From assembly GCF_900109935.1 (NCBI RefSeq), contig NZ_FOBV01000007.1, positions 1-64,000 on the forward strand: DNA of 64,000 bases, written 5' to 3'. The first letter of the stretch is position 1. Every line of letters starts with the position of its first letter. The position numbers were made by a program, and so were the translations under genes. Positions 51,010 to 59,030 of this stretch are shown here, one piece after another. Under the pieces are notes generated by a model. The model saw only the letters and a list, made by a program, of their open reading frames with translations. It ran no database searches and was not told the origin of the DNA. The stretch comes from Chryseobacterium taichungense. Its GTDB lineage: Bacteria; Bacteroidota; Bacteroidia; Flavobacteriales; Weeksellaceae.

Positions 51010-51645
51010 ATGAAAAAACTATTACTAGCAGGTGCTGTTGCACTTTTCGGATTATCAAATGCTCAAATGACCAAAGGAGACTGGGTAATCAGCGGAAACA
51101 CAGGTTTCGGATTTAATAATGTAAATACAACCGTAAAGGTAGGAGGTCAATCTGCTGACGGACCAAAAGTAAGTACATTCTCAGTAACTCCTTCTGTAGG
51201 ATATTTTGTTATTGATAAATTGGCTGTAGGAATCGATTTGGGACTTACAAGCGCTACAACAAAGTATGAGGGAGCAAAGGCTACTACAACAAGCTTTTCG
51301 GTAATGCCTACTGCTACATATTATTTTGCTAATGACAGCAAATTCGTTCCTTTCCTTGGTGCGGGTATCGGGTATGCTTCAGTGAAAAATAAAGGAGAAA
51401 TAAATGTTATGGGACTTTCTACTTCCGATGACAATACAACGGATGGTCTTGCATGGAAAGTAAAAGGTGGAGTTACTTATATGGCTACTCAGTCTTTAGG
51501 GATCAACCTTGGTGTTTCTTACGATCAGTTCTCAAATAAAGAAACGATCATGAATACCGATGTTAAAACAAACGTAAAAACTTTCGGTGTAAACGTTGGT
51601 TTCTCTTATTTCATCAAAGCCAAAGCTCAGAAATCTGATAAATAA
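51010..51645 (+). CDS. outer membrane beta-barrel protein, paralogue 3 of 3
   Basis: The protein has 211 residues. The signal peptide MKKLLLAGAVALFGLSNAQ is almost that of the two previous genes, but the mature part is more distant (TKGDWVISGNTGFGFNNVNT, SVTPSVGYFVIDKLAVGIDL, FVPFLGAGIGYASVKNKGE). It ends in a strand SYFIKAKAQKSDK with a short basic tail, instead of the usual final aromatic residue. The array ends here with two consecutive hairpins. Confidence 0.82.
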   Translation: MKKLLLAGAVALFGLSNAQMTKGDWVISGNTGFGFNNVNTTVKVGGQSADGPKVSTFSVTPSVGYFVIDKLAVGIDLGLTSATTKYEGAKATTTSFSVMPTATYYFANDSKFVPFLGAGIGYASVKNKGEINVMGLSTSDDNTTDGLAWKVKGGVTYMATQSLGINLGVSYDQFSNKETIMNTDVKTNVKTFGVNVGFSYFIKAKAQKSDK

Positions 51646-51648
51646 AAA

Positions 51649-51718
51649 ACTTTGTCAAAGATCTGAAATTTGACAAAGTCTTAAAAAAATCCGGCTCAAA
51701 TTTATTTGAGCCGGATTT
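51649..51718. terminator. double hairpin ending the OMP array and the TM2 gene
   Basis: The first hairpin pairs ACTTTGTCAAA (51649-51659) with TTTGACAAAGT (51669-51679). The second is a 15-bp stem with a 2-base loop (51687-51701 with 51704-51718). On the minus strand the second is followed by a T run, so it also ends the TM2 gene that stops at 51737. Confidence 0.85.
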
Positions 51719-51736
51719 TATATTGTATTTAAAAAT

Positions 51737-52015
51737 TTAAAACCATTCTTTTTGATTCTGAACATACGTTCTGTCAAATTCTTCATCTGATTTTGTCAGA
51801 TAAATAATTCCTTCAATCAAACCGATAAGACCTCCAATTGTACCACATGTTACAATACTTAGGATCAATTGAATGATTCCCGCTTTAGTATATCCTAAAT
51901 AAAATTTGTGAATGGCTAATCCACCTAAAAGAATAGCAAGGATACCAGCTGCTACTTTTTTCTCTGATCTATAAGGCTGGTTATAATTACCTTGATTATT
52001 TCCGTACACTTCCAT
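51737..52015 (-). CDS. TM2-domain membrane protein
   Basis: The protein has 92 residues. After a polar N terminus rich in Asn, Gln and Tyr comes a TM2 domain: KKVAAGILAILLGGLAIHKF followed by YLGYTKAGIIQLILSIVTCG and GLIGLIEGIIYLTKSDEEF, two helices with the family's D/HKFYLG-type turn. The family occurs widely, with no single known function. It lies 30 bases after ffh on the same strand and is probably read with it. Confidence 0.85.
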   Translation of the reverse strand: MEVYGNNQGNYNQPYRSEKKVAAGILAILLGGLAIHKFYLGYTKAGIIQLILSIVTCGTIGGLIGLIEGIIYLTKSDEEFDRTYVQNQKEWF

Positions 52016-52045
52016 AAGAATATTTTTTTGGTCGTTTTGGTGTTT

Positions 52046-53407
52046 TTATTTTCCGAACATTCCACCCATTCCAGGCATATTCGGCATTTTGCTCATCATC
52101 TGCATCATTTGCTTACCTTGAGGTCCTTGCATCATCTTCATCATTTTACCCATTTGGTCGAATTGCTTCATCAGTTGGTTTACATCTTCAATTTTTCTTC
52201 CGGCACCTTTGGCAATTCTGTTTTTTCTCTGTGTATTGATAATAGAAGGTTTTCTTCTTTCTTCAGGCGTCATAGAGTAGATGATCGCTTCAATGTGTTT
52301 AAAAGCATCATCGCTGATCTCTACATCTTTGATTGCTTTTCCAACACCCGGAATCATCCCCATCAAATCCTTCATATTACCCATCTTTTTGATCTGGTTG
52401 ATCTGTTTCAGGAAATCATCAAAACCAAACTCGTTCTTAGCGATTTTCTTGTGAAGCTTTTTCGCTTCTTCTTCATCAAACTGTTCCTGAGCTCTTTCTA
52501 CCAGGGAAACAACGTCTCCCATTCCTAAGATCCTGTCGGCCATCCTTTCCGGGTAGAAAAGGTCTAAAGCTTCCATTTTCTCACCAGTCGAAATAAATTT
52601 GATCGGTTTTTCAACCACAGAACGAATCGTTAATGCAGCTCCACCACGGGTATCACCGTCTAATTTTGTTAAAACAACTCCGTCAAAATTCAAGGTATCA
52701 TTGAATGCTTTTGCTGTATTTACAGCATCCTGACCGGTCATGGAATCTACTACGAAAAGCGTTTCGTTAGGTGTAATAACAGAGTGAACTGTTTTAATTT
52801 CCTTCATCATCTGCTCATCAATCGCCAAACGACCTGCTGTATCCACAATCACAACATCATGACCGTTGGATTTAGCAAAATTAATGGCGTTCTGAGAGAT
52901 GCTTGAAGGATCCATAGAACCTTCTTCCGTAAAAACAGGAACCCCGATCTGTCCACCTAAAACTTTTAGCTGGTCGATCGCAGCAGGACGGTAAACGTCG
53001 CATGCTACCAAAAGAGGTTTTTTATTTCTTTTTGTTTTTAAATAATTAGCAAGCTTTCCTGAGAAAGTGGTCTTACCTGAACCCTGAAGTCCGGCAATTA
53101 AAATCACAGATGGTTTTCCAGAAAGATTAATTCCCTCCTGAGAGCCTCCCATTAAATCTACAAGTTCATCGTGAACGATCTTCGTCATCAGCTGTCCCGG
53201 CGTAAGTGATGTTAGTACATCCTGTCCCAGGGCTTTGTCCTGAACTCTTTTTGTAAGATCCTTTGCAACTTTATAATTAACATCGGCATCCACCAATGCT
53301 CTACGAATTTCTTTTACGGTTTCCGCTACATTGATTTCCGTGATTTTTCCACGTCCTGAAATATTGTGCAGCGCCTTGTCTAATTTATCCTGTAAACTAT
53401 TAAACAT
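52046..53407 (-). CDS. ffh: signal recognition particle GTPase Ffh
   Basis: The protein has 453 residues, normal for Ffh. The N domain is followed by the GTPase domain with P-loop GLQGSGKTTFSGKLA (starting at Gly106), VACDVYRPAAIDQL, VDTAGRLAIDEQMM and TKLDGDTRGGAAL. The methionine-rich M domain (MGKMMKMMQGPQGKQMMQMM and so on) binds signal peptides and 4.5S RNA. It targets nascent membrane and secreted proteins to the translocon with FtsY. A -7 box precedes it. Confidence 0.95.
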   Translation of the reverse strand: MFNSLQDKLDKALHNISGRGKITEINVAETVKEIRRALVDADVNYKVAKDLTKRVQDKALGQDVLTSLTPGQLMTKIVHDELVDLMGGSQEGINLSGKPSVILIAGLQGSGKTTFSGKLANYLKTKRNKKPLLVACDVYRPAAIDQLKVLGGQIGVPVFTEEGSMDPSSISQNAINFAKSNGHDVVIVDTAGRLAIDEQMMKEIKTVHSVITPNETLFVVDSMTGQDAVNTAKAFNDTLNFDGVVLTKLDGDTRGGAALTIRSVVEKPIKFISTGEKMEALDLFYPERMADRILGMGDVVSLVERAQEQFDEEEAKKLHKKIAKNEFGFDDFLKQINQIKKMGNMKDLMGMIPGVGKAIKDVEISDDAFKHIEAIIYSMTPEERRKPSIINTQRKNRIAKGAGRKIEDVNQLMKQFDQMGKMMKMMQGPQGKQMMQMMSKMPNMPGMGGMFGK

Positions 53408-53429
53408 ATGTATTGTAAATTATAGTGTG

Positions 53430-53437
53430 CAAAAATA
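53430..53437 (-). promoter_or_regulatory. -7 box for ffh
   Basis: TATTTTTG on the minus strand, 22 bases before the ATG at 53407. Confidence 0.55.
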
Positions 53438-53476
53438 AGGAATTTTTTAGTATATATAATATATAAGGTGCAGAGA

Positions 53477-53510
53477 TTTGTAATGGATCAGAATTATAGT
53501 CCTATTTTTG
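53477..53510 (+). promoter_or_regulatory. promoter of the small membrane protein gene
   Basis: TTTG at 53477-53480, a 22-base spacer and TATTTTTG at 53503-53510. The -7 box ends 4 bases before the ATG at 53515, which implies a leaderless message. Confidence 0.5.
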
Positions 53511-53514
53511 CAAA

Positions 53515-53784
53515 ATGAATTTTATAGACAGTTTAATTATCATCCTGCTAATTTTAATCCTGAATATTACTGTATTTATACTTTTTAAAAAACGTATTTA
53601 TGGTAAAGCAGATGCTGCCATGAAGTTTTTGTCACTGAATATTTCCAAGGATATTATCTGGCTTGCCCTTTCTTTGATGATCATAGAGAAAACAAGAGAA
53701 AATTTTCTATTTATAGTGATATGTTTTATAATCGCGTCACTCCTTATATATATACCTGTAATAAAACTCATTAATAAATCCTGA
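53515..53784 (+). CDS. small membrane protein upstream of atpB, unknown
   Basis: The protein has 89 residues and is mostly hydrophobic: helices at about 4-25, 42-58 and 64-85, with a short basic loop KKRIYGKADAAMKF between the first two. The position just before atpB recalls the AtpI/AtpZ proteins that often open ATP synthase operons, but I see no clear sequence match, so this is an inference from place and topology. A separate promoter for atpB lies 32 bases after its stop. Confidence 0.6.
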   Translation: MNFIDSLIIILLILILNITVFILFKKRIYGKADAAMKFLSLNISKDIIWLALSLMIIEKTRENFLFIVICFIIASLLIYIPVIKLINKS

Positions 53785-53815
53785 TTTTTTTGATGATAAA
53801 AATCAATTTTTAGTA

Positions 53816-53846
53816 TTGGTAAAGTTTAATAAAATCGATATATTTG
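53816..53846 (+). promoter_or_regulatory. promoter of the ATP synthase operon
   Basis: TTG at 53816-53818, a 20-base spacer and TATATTTG at 53839-53846 lie 20 bases before the atpB ATG. Confidence 0.65.
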
Positions 53847-53866
53847 CACACGATTAAAAAAGAGAT

Positions 53867-54985
53867 ATGAATAGAAAGATTTCTTCATTGTTTTTCGCAT
53901 TTTTATTTGTGTTTGTGAGCAGTTTAGCTATTGCTCAGCATACTTCTGAAGGCGAAGAGCCGGCGGAAAAAATAGAGCAGAAAGAAGACTTTAATGCTAC
54001 TAAAATGATCATGGAGCATATCGGTGATTCAAATGAATGGCATTTATGGACTACAAAAGATGATAATGGTGAAGAGCATCATGTTTCTGTTCCGCTTCCG
54101 ATAATTATTAAAGATAATGAAGGGTGGCATACTTTTCTTTCAAGCAGCATTGCTCACGGTCATGAACATGACGGTTATACTTTAGAAGAAGGACAGGTTG
54201 TTTCAACTAAAGGTATTGAAAAAGCAACGCTTTTTTCAATAATCAGCGGAAAGCAAAAATCAAACGATGTATTTTTTGATCTTTCAATTACAAAAAATAC
54301 AGCATCCATGTTTCTTTCAGTAATTTTCATGGCAGTAATTTTCATGGGAATGGCAAGAAACTATAAAAAATCCCAGTTGCCAAAAGGTGCAGGGAAATTA
54401 TTAGAGCCTGTAATTGTATTTATAAGAGATGAAGTAGCTATTCCGAATATCGGATCAGTTAAATATAAAAGATATATGCCTTATTTATTGACAGCATTTT
54501 TCTTTATCTGGTTCAATAACTTATTCGGATTAATTCCTTTCTTTCCTTTTGGGGCAAACCTTACAGGTAATATTGCAATTACAGCTGTTTTAGCAATCAT
54601 TACTTTATTGATTACATTATTTAGCGCTAATAAAGATTATTGGAAACATATCTTTATGCCGCCTGTGCCGATCTTATTGTATCCTATCATGGTTCCAATT
54701 GAGATTATCGGAATCTTTACAAAGCCTTTTGCTTTAATGATGCGACTTTTCGCTAACGTTACAGCAGGACACATTATGATTTTGGCGATTATTTCATTGA
54801 TCTTCATTTTCAAATCTCCGTTCTTAGGATTTGCATCTGTGCCTTTAGCGTTATTCGTTTCTGTATTGGAATTATTAGTAGCAGCACTACAAGCATATAT
54901 CTTTACTGTATTATCCGCTTTATTTATCGGTATTGCAGTAGCAGAGCACGAGCATGAGCACGGTCACGAAGAGCACGCTCATTAA
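53867..54985 (+). CDS. atpB: ATP synthase subunit a
   Basis: The protein has 372 residues, about 100 more than the Escherichia coli protein. The extra part is at the N terminus: a signal-peptide-like segment (MNRKISSLFFAFLFVFVSSL, then AIAQ) and a polar domain of about 110 residues before the first membrane helix of the core. The core has the essential arginine in FALMMRLFANVTAGH and the late helix ELLVAALQAYIFTVLSALF. The C terminus is histidine-rich (EHEHEHGHEEHAH). Subunit a forms the proton half-channels of F0. Long forms are common in Bacteroidota. Confidence 0.92.
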   Translation: MNRKISSLFFAFLFVFVSSLAIAQHTSEGEEPAEKIEQKEDFNATKMIMEHIGDSNEWHLWTTKDDNGEEHHVSVPLPIIIKDNEGWHTFLSSSIAHGHEHDGYTLEEGQVVSTKGIEKATLFSIISGKQKSNDVFFDLSITKNTASMFLSVIFMAVIFMGMARNYKKSQLPKGAGKLLEPVIVFIRDEVAIPNIGSVKYKRYMPYLLTAFFFIWFNNLFGLIPFFPFGANLTGNIAITAVLAIITLLITLFSANKDYWKHIFMPPVPILLYPIMVPIEIIGIFTKPFALMMRLFANVTAGHIMILAIISLIFIFKSPFLGFASVPLALFVSVLELLVAALQAYIFTVLSALFIGIAVAEHEHEHGHEEHAH

Positions 54986-55035
54986 TTAAAAAGAGAATAT
55001 TTAAAATAATTTTTAACTAATATAATTTATTTATT

Positions 55036-55254
55036 ATGGATTTATCAACTGGAGCAGGATTAATTTACGTAGGTATCGGTTTAGCAGTACTAGGAGTAGG
55101 TCTTGGTATCGGAAAAATCGGAGGTCATGCAATGGACGCTATCGCTAGACAGCCTGAGCAAGCTGGTAAGATTCAAGGAGCAATGCTTATTGCTGCAGGT
55201 CTTATCGAAGGTGCTGGTCTTATCGCGATTATCTTTGGTGCTTTCATCAAGTAA
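55036..55254 (+). CDS. atpE: ATP synthase subunit c
   Basis: The protein has 72 residues: two helices joined by the polar loop ARQPEQAGKIQ. The ion-binding acid is Glu58 in AAGLIEGAGLIAIIFG. The residues around it lack the Ser/Thr pair of sodium-binding rings, so proton coupling is likely. Many copies form the rotor ring. The gene is followed by a terminator-like hairpin before atpF. Confidence 0.95.
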   Translation: MDLSTGAGLIYVGIGLAVLGVGLGIGKIGGHAMDAIARQPEQAGKIQGAMLIAAGLIEGAGLIAIIFGAFIK

Positions 55255-55274
55255 TCTATCCTCAAGAAAACATT

Positions 55275-55313
55275 CTTAGCAGTGAAGCGGTTGGCTGCTG
55301 CTAAGAGTTTTTT
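55275..55313 (+). terminator. intra-operon hairpin between atpE and atpF
   Basis: CTTAGCAG at 55275-55282 pairs with CTGCTAAG at 55298-55305, followed by AG and six T residues (55308-55313). It has the form of an intrinsic terminator in the middle of the operon and may let only part of transcription through to atpF, or protect the 3' end of the atpE message. Confidence 0.65.
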
Positions 55314-55357
55314 AAAACACAATCCATAAAATAACACGTAAAAAAGAATCTACAGAT

Positions 55358-55852
55358 ATGGGAATTATAGAACCTGGAATTGGACTTTTGTTTTGGATGA
55401 CCCTTACTTTTGTTATCCTATTATTTCTTCTAGCAAAATTCGCTTGGAAACCGATTGTTAATGCTATTAACGACAGAGAAACTTCTATCGTTGATGCTCT
55501 TAACCAAGCTACTTTGGCAAGAAAAGAAATGGAAACTTTAAAAGAGGATAACGAGAGAATCATTCGTGAAGCAAAAATCGAAAGAGATGCTATCCTTAAA
55601 GAAGCAAGAGAAATTAAAGATAGAATCGTGGGGGAAGCTAAAGATGTTGCTAAAGCTGAAGGAGATAAAATGATCGAAGCTGCTAAACAAACGATCACTT
55701 CAGAGAAAAATGCTGCAATGGCAGATATCAAATCTCAGATCGGTACTTTATCAGTAAACATCGCTGAGTCTATCCTTAAGCAAAAGCTTGACAATACTGA
55801 GGCTCAAAACGAATTAGTTCAGAATTATTTAAACAAATCAAACCTTAACTAA
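55358..55852 (+). CDS. atpF: ATP synthase subunit b
   Basis: The protein has 164 residues. One N-terminal membrane helix (about 8-28: GLLFWMTLTFVILLFLLAKF) precedes AWKPIVNAINDRE and a long charged coiled coil that forms the peripheral stalk. The motif order and length are normal for a bacterial b subunit. The stop is 2 bases before the atpH ATG, so translation is coupled. Confidence 0.95.
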   Translation: MGIIEPGIGLLFWMTLTFVILLFLLAKFAWKPIVNAINDRETSIVDALNQATLARKEMETLKEDNERIIREAKIERDAILKEAREIKDRIVGEAKDVAKAEGDKMIEAAKQTITSEKNAAMADIKSQIGTLSVNIAESILKQKLDNTEAQNELVQNYLNKSNLN

Positions 55853-55854
55853 TA

Positions 55855-56394
55855 ATGCTTACATCTAAAGTAGCTAAAAGATACGCACAAGGTTTACTTG
55901 ATTTTACCAATGAATCAGGTCAGACAGCTACTGTATTTTCTGAAATGAAAGATGTAGTGAAGATCATGACTGAGTCCCAGGATTTAAAGAAGTTCTTCCT
56001 TACACCTTACATAGATTCTAAAAAGAAAGTAGAGGTAGCAAGTGAGATTTTTAAGAGTTTATCGGCTTCTTCACAGAATTTGATTACCTTAGTGATCAGA
56101 CATGGAAGAGAAAATCAGCTTAGAAATATTGCTCAGGAATTCATCAACAAAGTTGAAGACATCAACGGCGTACAGCGAGTAACGCTTACAATAGCAACTC
56201 CGCTTTCAAAAGAAAATATCGATCAGATTTTGAAATCTACCAATATGGTAAATGCTGACGCCAAATTCGATTTGGAAGTAAATGTTAAGCCTGAAATTTT
56301 AGGAGGTTACATTTTAAGAGTAGGTGATCAGCAGGTAGATGCATCTGTAAAGTCTAAACTTAATAAAGTTAAAAAAGATTTTCAATTAAATTAA
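55855..56394 (+). CDS. atpH: ATP synthase subunit delta
   Basis: The protein has 179 residues. The N-terminal helical bundle (SKVAKRYAQGLLDFTNESGQ) binds the top of F1, and the C-terminal part (about 140-179: LEVNVKPEILGGYILRVGDQ, then QVDASVKSKLNKVKK) holds the b stalk. It is coupled to atpF and lies 18 bases before atpA. Confidence 0.93.
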   Translation: MLTSKVAKRYAQGLLDFTNESGQTATVFSEMKDVVKIMTESQDLKKFFLTPYIDSKKKVEVASEIFKSLSASSQNLITLVIRHGRENQLRNIAQEFINKVEDINGVQRVTLTIATPLSKENIDQILKSTNMVNADAKFDLEVNVKPEILGGYILRVGDQQVDASVKSKLNKVKKDFQLN

Positions 56395-56412
56395 AGAAAA
56401 AACAACCATACA

Positions 56413-57990
56413 ATGGCAGAAATAAATCCGGCAGAAGTATCTGCGATCTTAAAACAGCAATTGGCCAACTTCGATACTCAATCAAACGTTGAGGAAGTAG
56501 GTACAGTTTTAACCATCGGTGATGGTATTGCTCGTGTATACGGGTTAGAAAACGTACAATACGGAGAGTTGGTGAAATTTTCTAGTGATGTAGAAGGTAT
56601 TGTACTAAACCTTGAAGAAGACAACGTAGGTGTTGCTCTACTTGGTGAAAGTAAATTAGTAAAAGAAGGAGATACCGTAAGAAGAACAAACAGAATCTCT
56701 TCTATCAAGGTAGGAGAAGGGATGTTAGGAAGAGTAGTAGATACTCTTGGTAACCCTATCGATGGTAAAGGTCCTATTTCTGGGGAATTATATGAAATGC
56801 CATTGGAAAGAAAAGCTCCTGGAGTTATTTACAGACAGCCGGTAACTGAACCTTTACAGTCAGGTATCGTTGCAATCGACTCTATGATCCCTGTAGGAAG
56901 AGGACAGAGAGAGCTTATCATCGGTGACAGACAGACAGGTAAAACTACTGTTGCGATCGATACGATCATCAACCAAAAAGAATTTTTTGATGCAGGGAAA
57001 CCTGTATATTGTATATATGTTGCTATCGGACAAAAAGCGTCTACTGTAGCACAAATCGTTAAAACATTATCAGATAAAGGGGCTTTAGCTTATACAGTAA
57101 TCGTTGCTGCTAATGCATCTGATCCGGTTCCGATGCAGGTATATTCTGCAATGGCAGGAGCTGCGATTGGTGAGTTCTTCAGAGACACTGGTAGACCAGC
57201 TTTGATTGTTTATGATGATTTATCTAAACAAGCGGTTGCTTACCGTGAGCTTTCTCTACTTTTAAGAAGACCACCGGGCCGTGAAGCTTACCCTGGAGAC
57301 GTTTTCTATCTTCACTCAAGATTATTGGAAAGAGCGGCAAAAGTGATCGCTGATGATCAGATCGCAAGCCAGATGAACGATTTACCTGAGTCTTTAAGAC
57401 CAATCGTAAAAGGTGGAGGTTCATTAACGGCACTTCCAATCATTGAAACTCAGGCAGGTGATGTTTCTGCGTATATCCCAACCAACGTAATCTCTATTAC
57501 AGACGGACAGATTTTCCTTGAATCAGATCTATTCAACTCAGGGGTTCGTCCTGCGATCAACGTAGGGATCTCCGTATCAAGGGTAGGAGGTAACGCTCAG
57601 ATCAAATCAATGAAAAAAGTATCTGGTACATTAAAATTAGACCAGGCACAATATAAAGAATTAGAAGCGTTTGCTAAGTTCGGTTCTGACCTTGATGCTG
57701 CTACATTAGCCGTAATCTCTAAAGGGGAAAGAAATGTGGAAATCCTTAAGCAGCCGGTAAACTCTCCTCTTCCTGTAGACAGCCAGGTAGCAATGATCTA
57801 CGCAGGAACAGAGAATTTATTGAGAAACGTTCCTATCAGAAAAGTAAAAGAATTCCAAATCGAATATATCGAGTTCCTTAGATCTAAGCACCCAGATACA
57901 ATGGCTGCAATTAAAGCTGGGAAAATCGATGATTCAATCACTGGTGTTCTTAAGCAGGCAGCTAATGATTTAGCTTCCAAGTATAACTAA
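56413..57990 (+). CDS. atpA: ATP synthase subunit alpha
   Basis: The protein has 525 residues. The non-catalytic nucleotide site has the P-loop [15 protein letters not shown] from Gly171, and [40 protein letters not shown] and RLLERAAK follow as in all alpha subunits. The DELSEED-type C-terminal helical domain is complete. No beta subunit gene follows; in this group beta and epsilon are encoded elsewhere. A heptamer-periodic spacer separates it from atpG. Confidence 0.96.
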   Translation: MAEINPAEVSAILKQQLANFDTQSNVEEVGTVLTIGDGIARVYGLENVQYGELVKFSSDVEGIVLNLEEDNVGVALLGESKLVKEGDTVRRTNRISSIKVGEGMLGRVVDTLGNPIDGKGPISGELYEMPLERKAPGVIYRQPVTEPLQSGIVAIDSMIPVGRGQRELIIGDRQTGKTTVAIDTIINQKEFFDAGKPVYCIYVAIGQKASTVAQIVKTLSDKGALAYTVIVAANASDPVPMQVYSAMAGAAIGEFFRDTGRPALIVYDDLSKQAVAYRELSLLLRRPPGREAYPGDVFYLHSRLLERAAKVIADDQIASQMNDLPESLRPIVKGGGSLTALPIIETQAGDVSAYIPTNVISITDGQIFLESDLFNSGVRPAINVGISVSRVGGNAQIKSMKKVSGTLKLDQAQYKELEAFAKFGSDLDAATLAVISKGERNVEILKQPVNSPLPVDSQVAMIYAGTENLLRNVPIRKVKEFQIEYIEFLRSKHPDTMAAIKAGKIDDSITGVLKQAANDLASKYN

Positions 57991-58000
57991 AAATTCAATG

Positions 58001-58056
58001 TTTAAGGTTTAGAATGAATGTTTTAGACCTTAAACTTCATACCTTAAACCTTGAAC
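58001..58056. repeat. degenerate heptamer array with inverted symmetry between atpA and atpG
   Basis: Eight in-phase 7-base words fill the gap: TTTAAGG, TTTAGAA, TGAATGT, TTTAGAC, CTTAAAC, TTCATAC, CTTAAAC and CTTGAAC. The first half is roughly complementary to the second (GTTTAAGG against CCTTAAAC), so the spacer can fold into a hairpin inside the operon transcript. No T tract follows. Confidence 0.7.
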
Positions 58057-58063
58057 CAAAATA

Positions 58064-58927
58064 ATGGCAAACTTAAAAGAAATACGAGGTAGAATTACGT
58101 CAATTTCATCTACGATGCAAATTACACGTGCTATGAAGATGGTTTCGGCAGCGAAACTTAAAAAAGCACAGGATGCTATCGTAATGTTAAGACCTTATTC
58201 TGAAAAACTGCAGGAGCTTATCCAGAATGTAAATTCCAGCTCAGATCCTGACCAGATTTCTGTGTATGCTCAGAAAAGAGAAGTAAGAAGAGTGCTTTTT
58301 ATCGCTGTTACTTCAAACAGAGGTCTTGCGGGGGCTTTCAATTCTTCTATTGTTAAGGAGCTTAATGCACAGTTTCAGCATAATTCTCAGTATGAGATTG
58401 AAGTTCTTCCGGTAGGTAAAAAAGCTTTTGATGCTGTAAGAAGAAACCGTACAGTATATTCTAATGCAAGTTCAGTATATGACAATTTAAACTTCGATGC
58501 CGTATCTAACGTTGCAGAAGGAGTGATGACCAGCTTTAGAGAAGGCAAATTTGACGAAGTTTATTTAATTTACAATAAATTCATCAATGCTGCTACACAG
58601 GAAGTGACAACAGAACAACTTCTTCCGATCTCAATGCCTGAAACTACAGAGCCTCAGGTAGAAACGGATTATATTTTCGAACCGAACAGAACGGAAATTT
58701 TAGATAATCTGATTCCTAAATCTATCAAAACTCAGGTTTTCAAAGCAATCCTGGATTCGGTAGCATCTGAACACGGAGCGAGAATGACTGCAATGCATAA
58801 AGCAACAGATAACGCTCAGGCTTTGAAGAATGATCTGGTAATCTTCTACAACAAAGCAAGACAGGCTGCTATTACAAACGAAATTTTAGAGATTGTTTCT
58901 GGAGCAGAAGCTTTGAAAAACTCTTAA
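58064..58927 (+). CDS. atpG: ATP synthase subunit gamma
   Basis: The protein has 287 residues. The N-terminal helix of the rotor shaft is MANLKEIRGRITSISSTMQI, followed by TRAMKMVSAAKLKKAQ; the C-terminal helix contains SEHGARMTAMHKATDNAQAL and ARQAAITNEILEIVSGAEAL. Both parts are strongly conserved. It is the last gene of the operon and is followed by a strong terminator. Confidence 0.96.
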   Translation: MANLKEIRGRITSISSTMQITRAMKMVSAAKLKKAQDAIVMLRPYSEKLQELIQNVNSSSDPDQISVYAQKREVRRVLFIAVTSNRGLAGAFNSSIVKELNAQFQHNSQYEIEVLPVGKKAFDAVRRNRTVYSNASSVYDNLNFDAVSNVAEGVMTSFREGKFDEVYLIYNKFINAATQEVTTEQLLPISMPETTEPQVETDYIFEPNRTEILDNLIPKSIKTQVFKAILDSVASEHGARMTAMHKATDNAQALKNDLVIFYNKARQAAITNEILEIVSGAEALKNS

Positions 58928-58952
58928 AAAGATATTTCATACAATATTTATT

Positions 58953-58981
58953 AAAGCATCGTATACCACGATGCTTTTTTT
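58953..58981 (+). terminator. terminator of the ATP synthase operon
   Basis: AAAGCATCGT at 58953-58962 pairs with ACGATGCTTT at 58968-58977, followed by T residues to 58981. Confidence 0.88.
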
Positions 58982-58998
58982 GTTATTTTTATTTTGTA

Positions 58999-59006
58999 TA
59001 TATTTG
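58999..59006 (+). promoter_or_regulatory. -7 box for the CNNM/CBS gene
   Basis: TATATTTG lies 24 bases before the ATG at 59031; a TTTG at 58979-58982 overlaps the tail of the preceding terminator and has a 16-base spacing. Confidence 0.55.
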
Positions 59007-59030
59007 TATCAAATTATATACAACTTCTAA

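Noticed and set aside
58928..59030. Loss of ATP synthase beta and epsilon genes
   Set aside because: Their absence after gamma is the normal gene arrangement in this group, where beta and epsilon lie elsewhere; it is not evidence of a defect.
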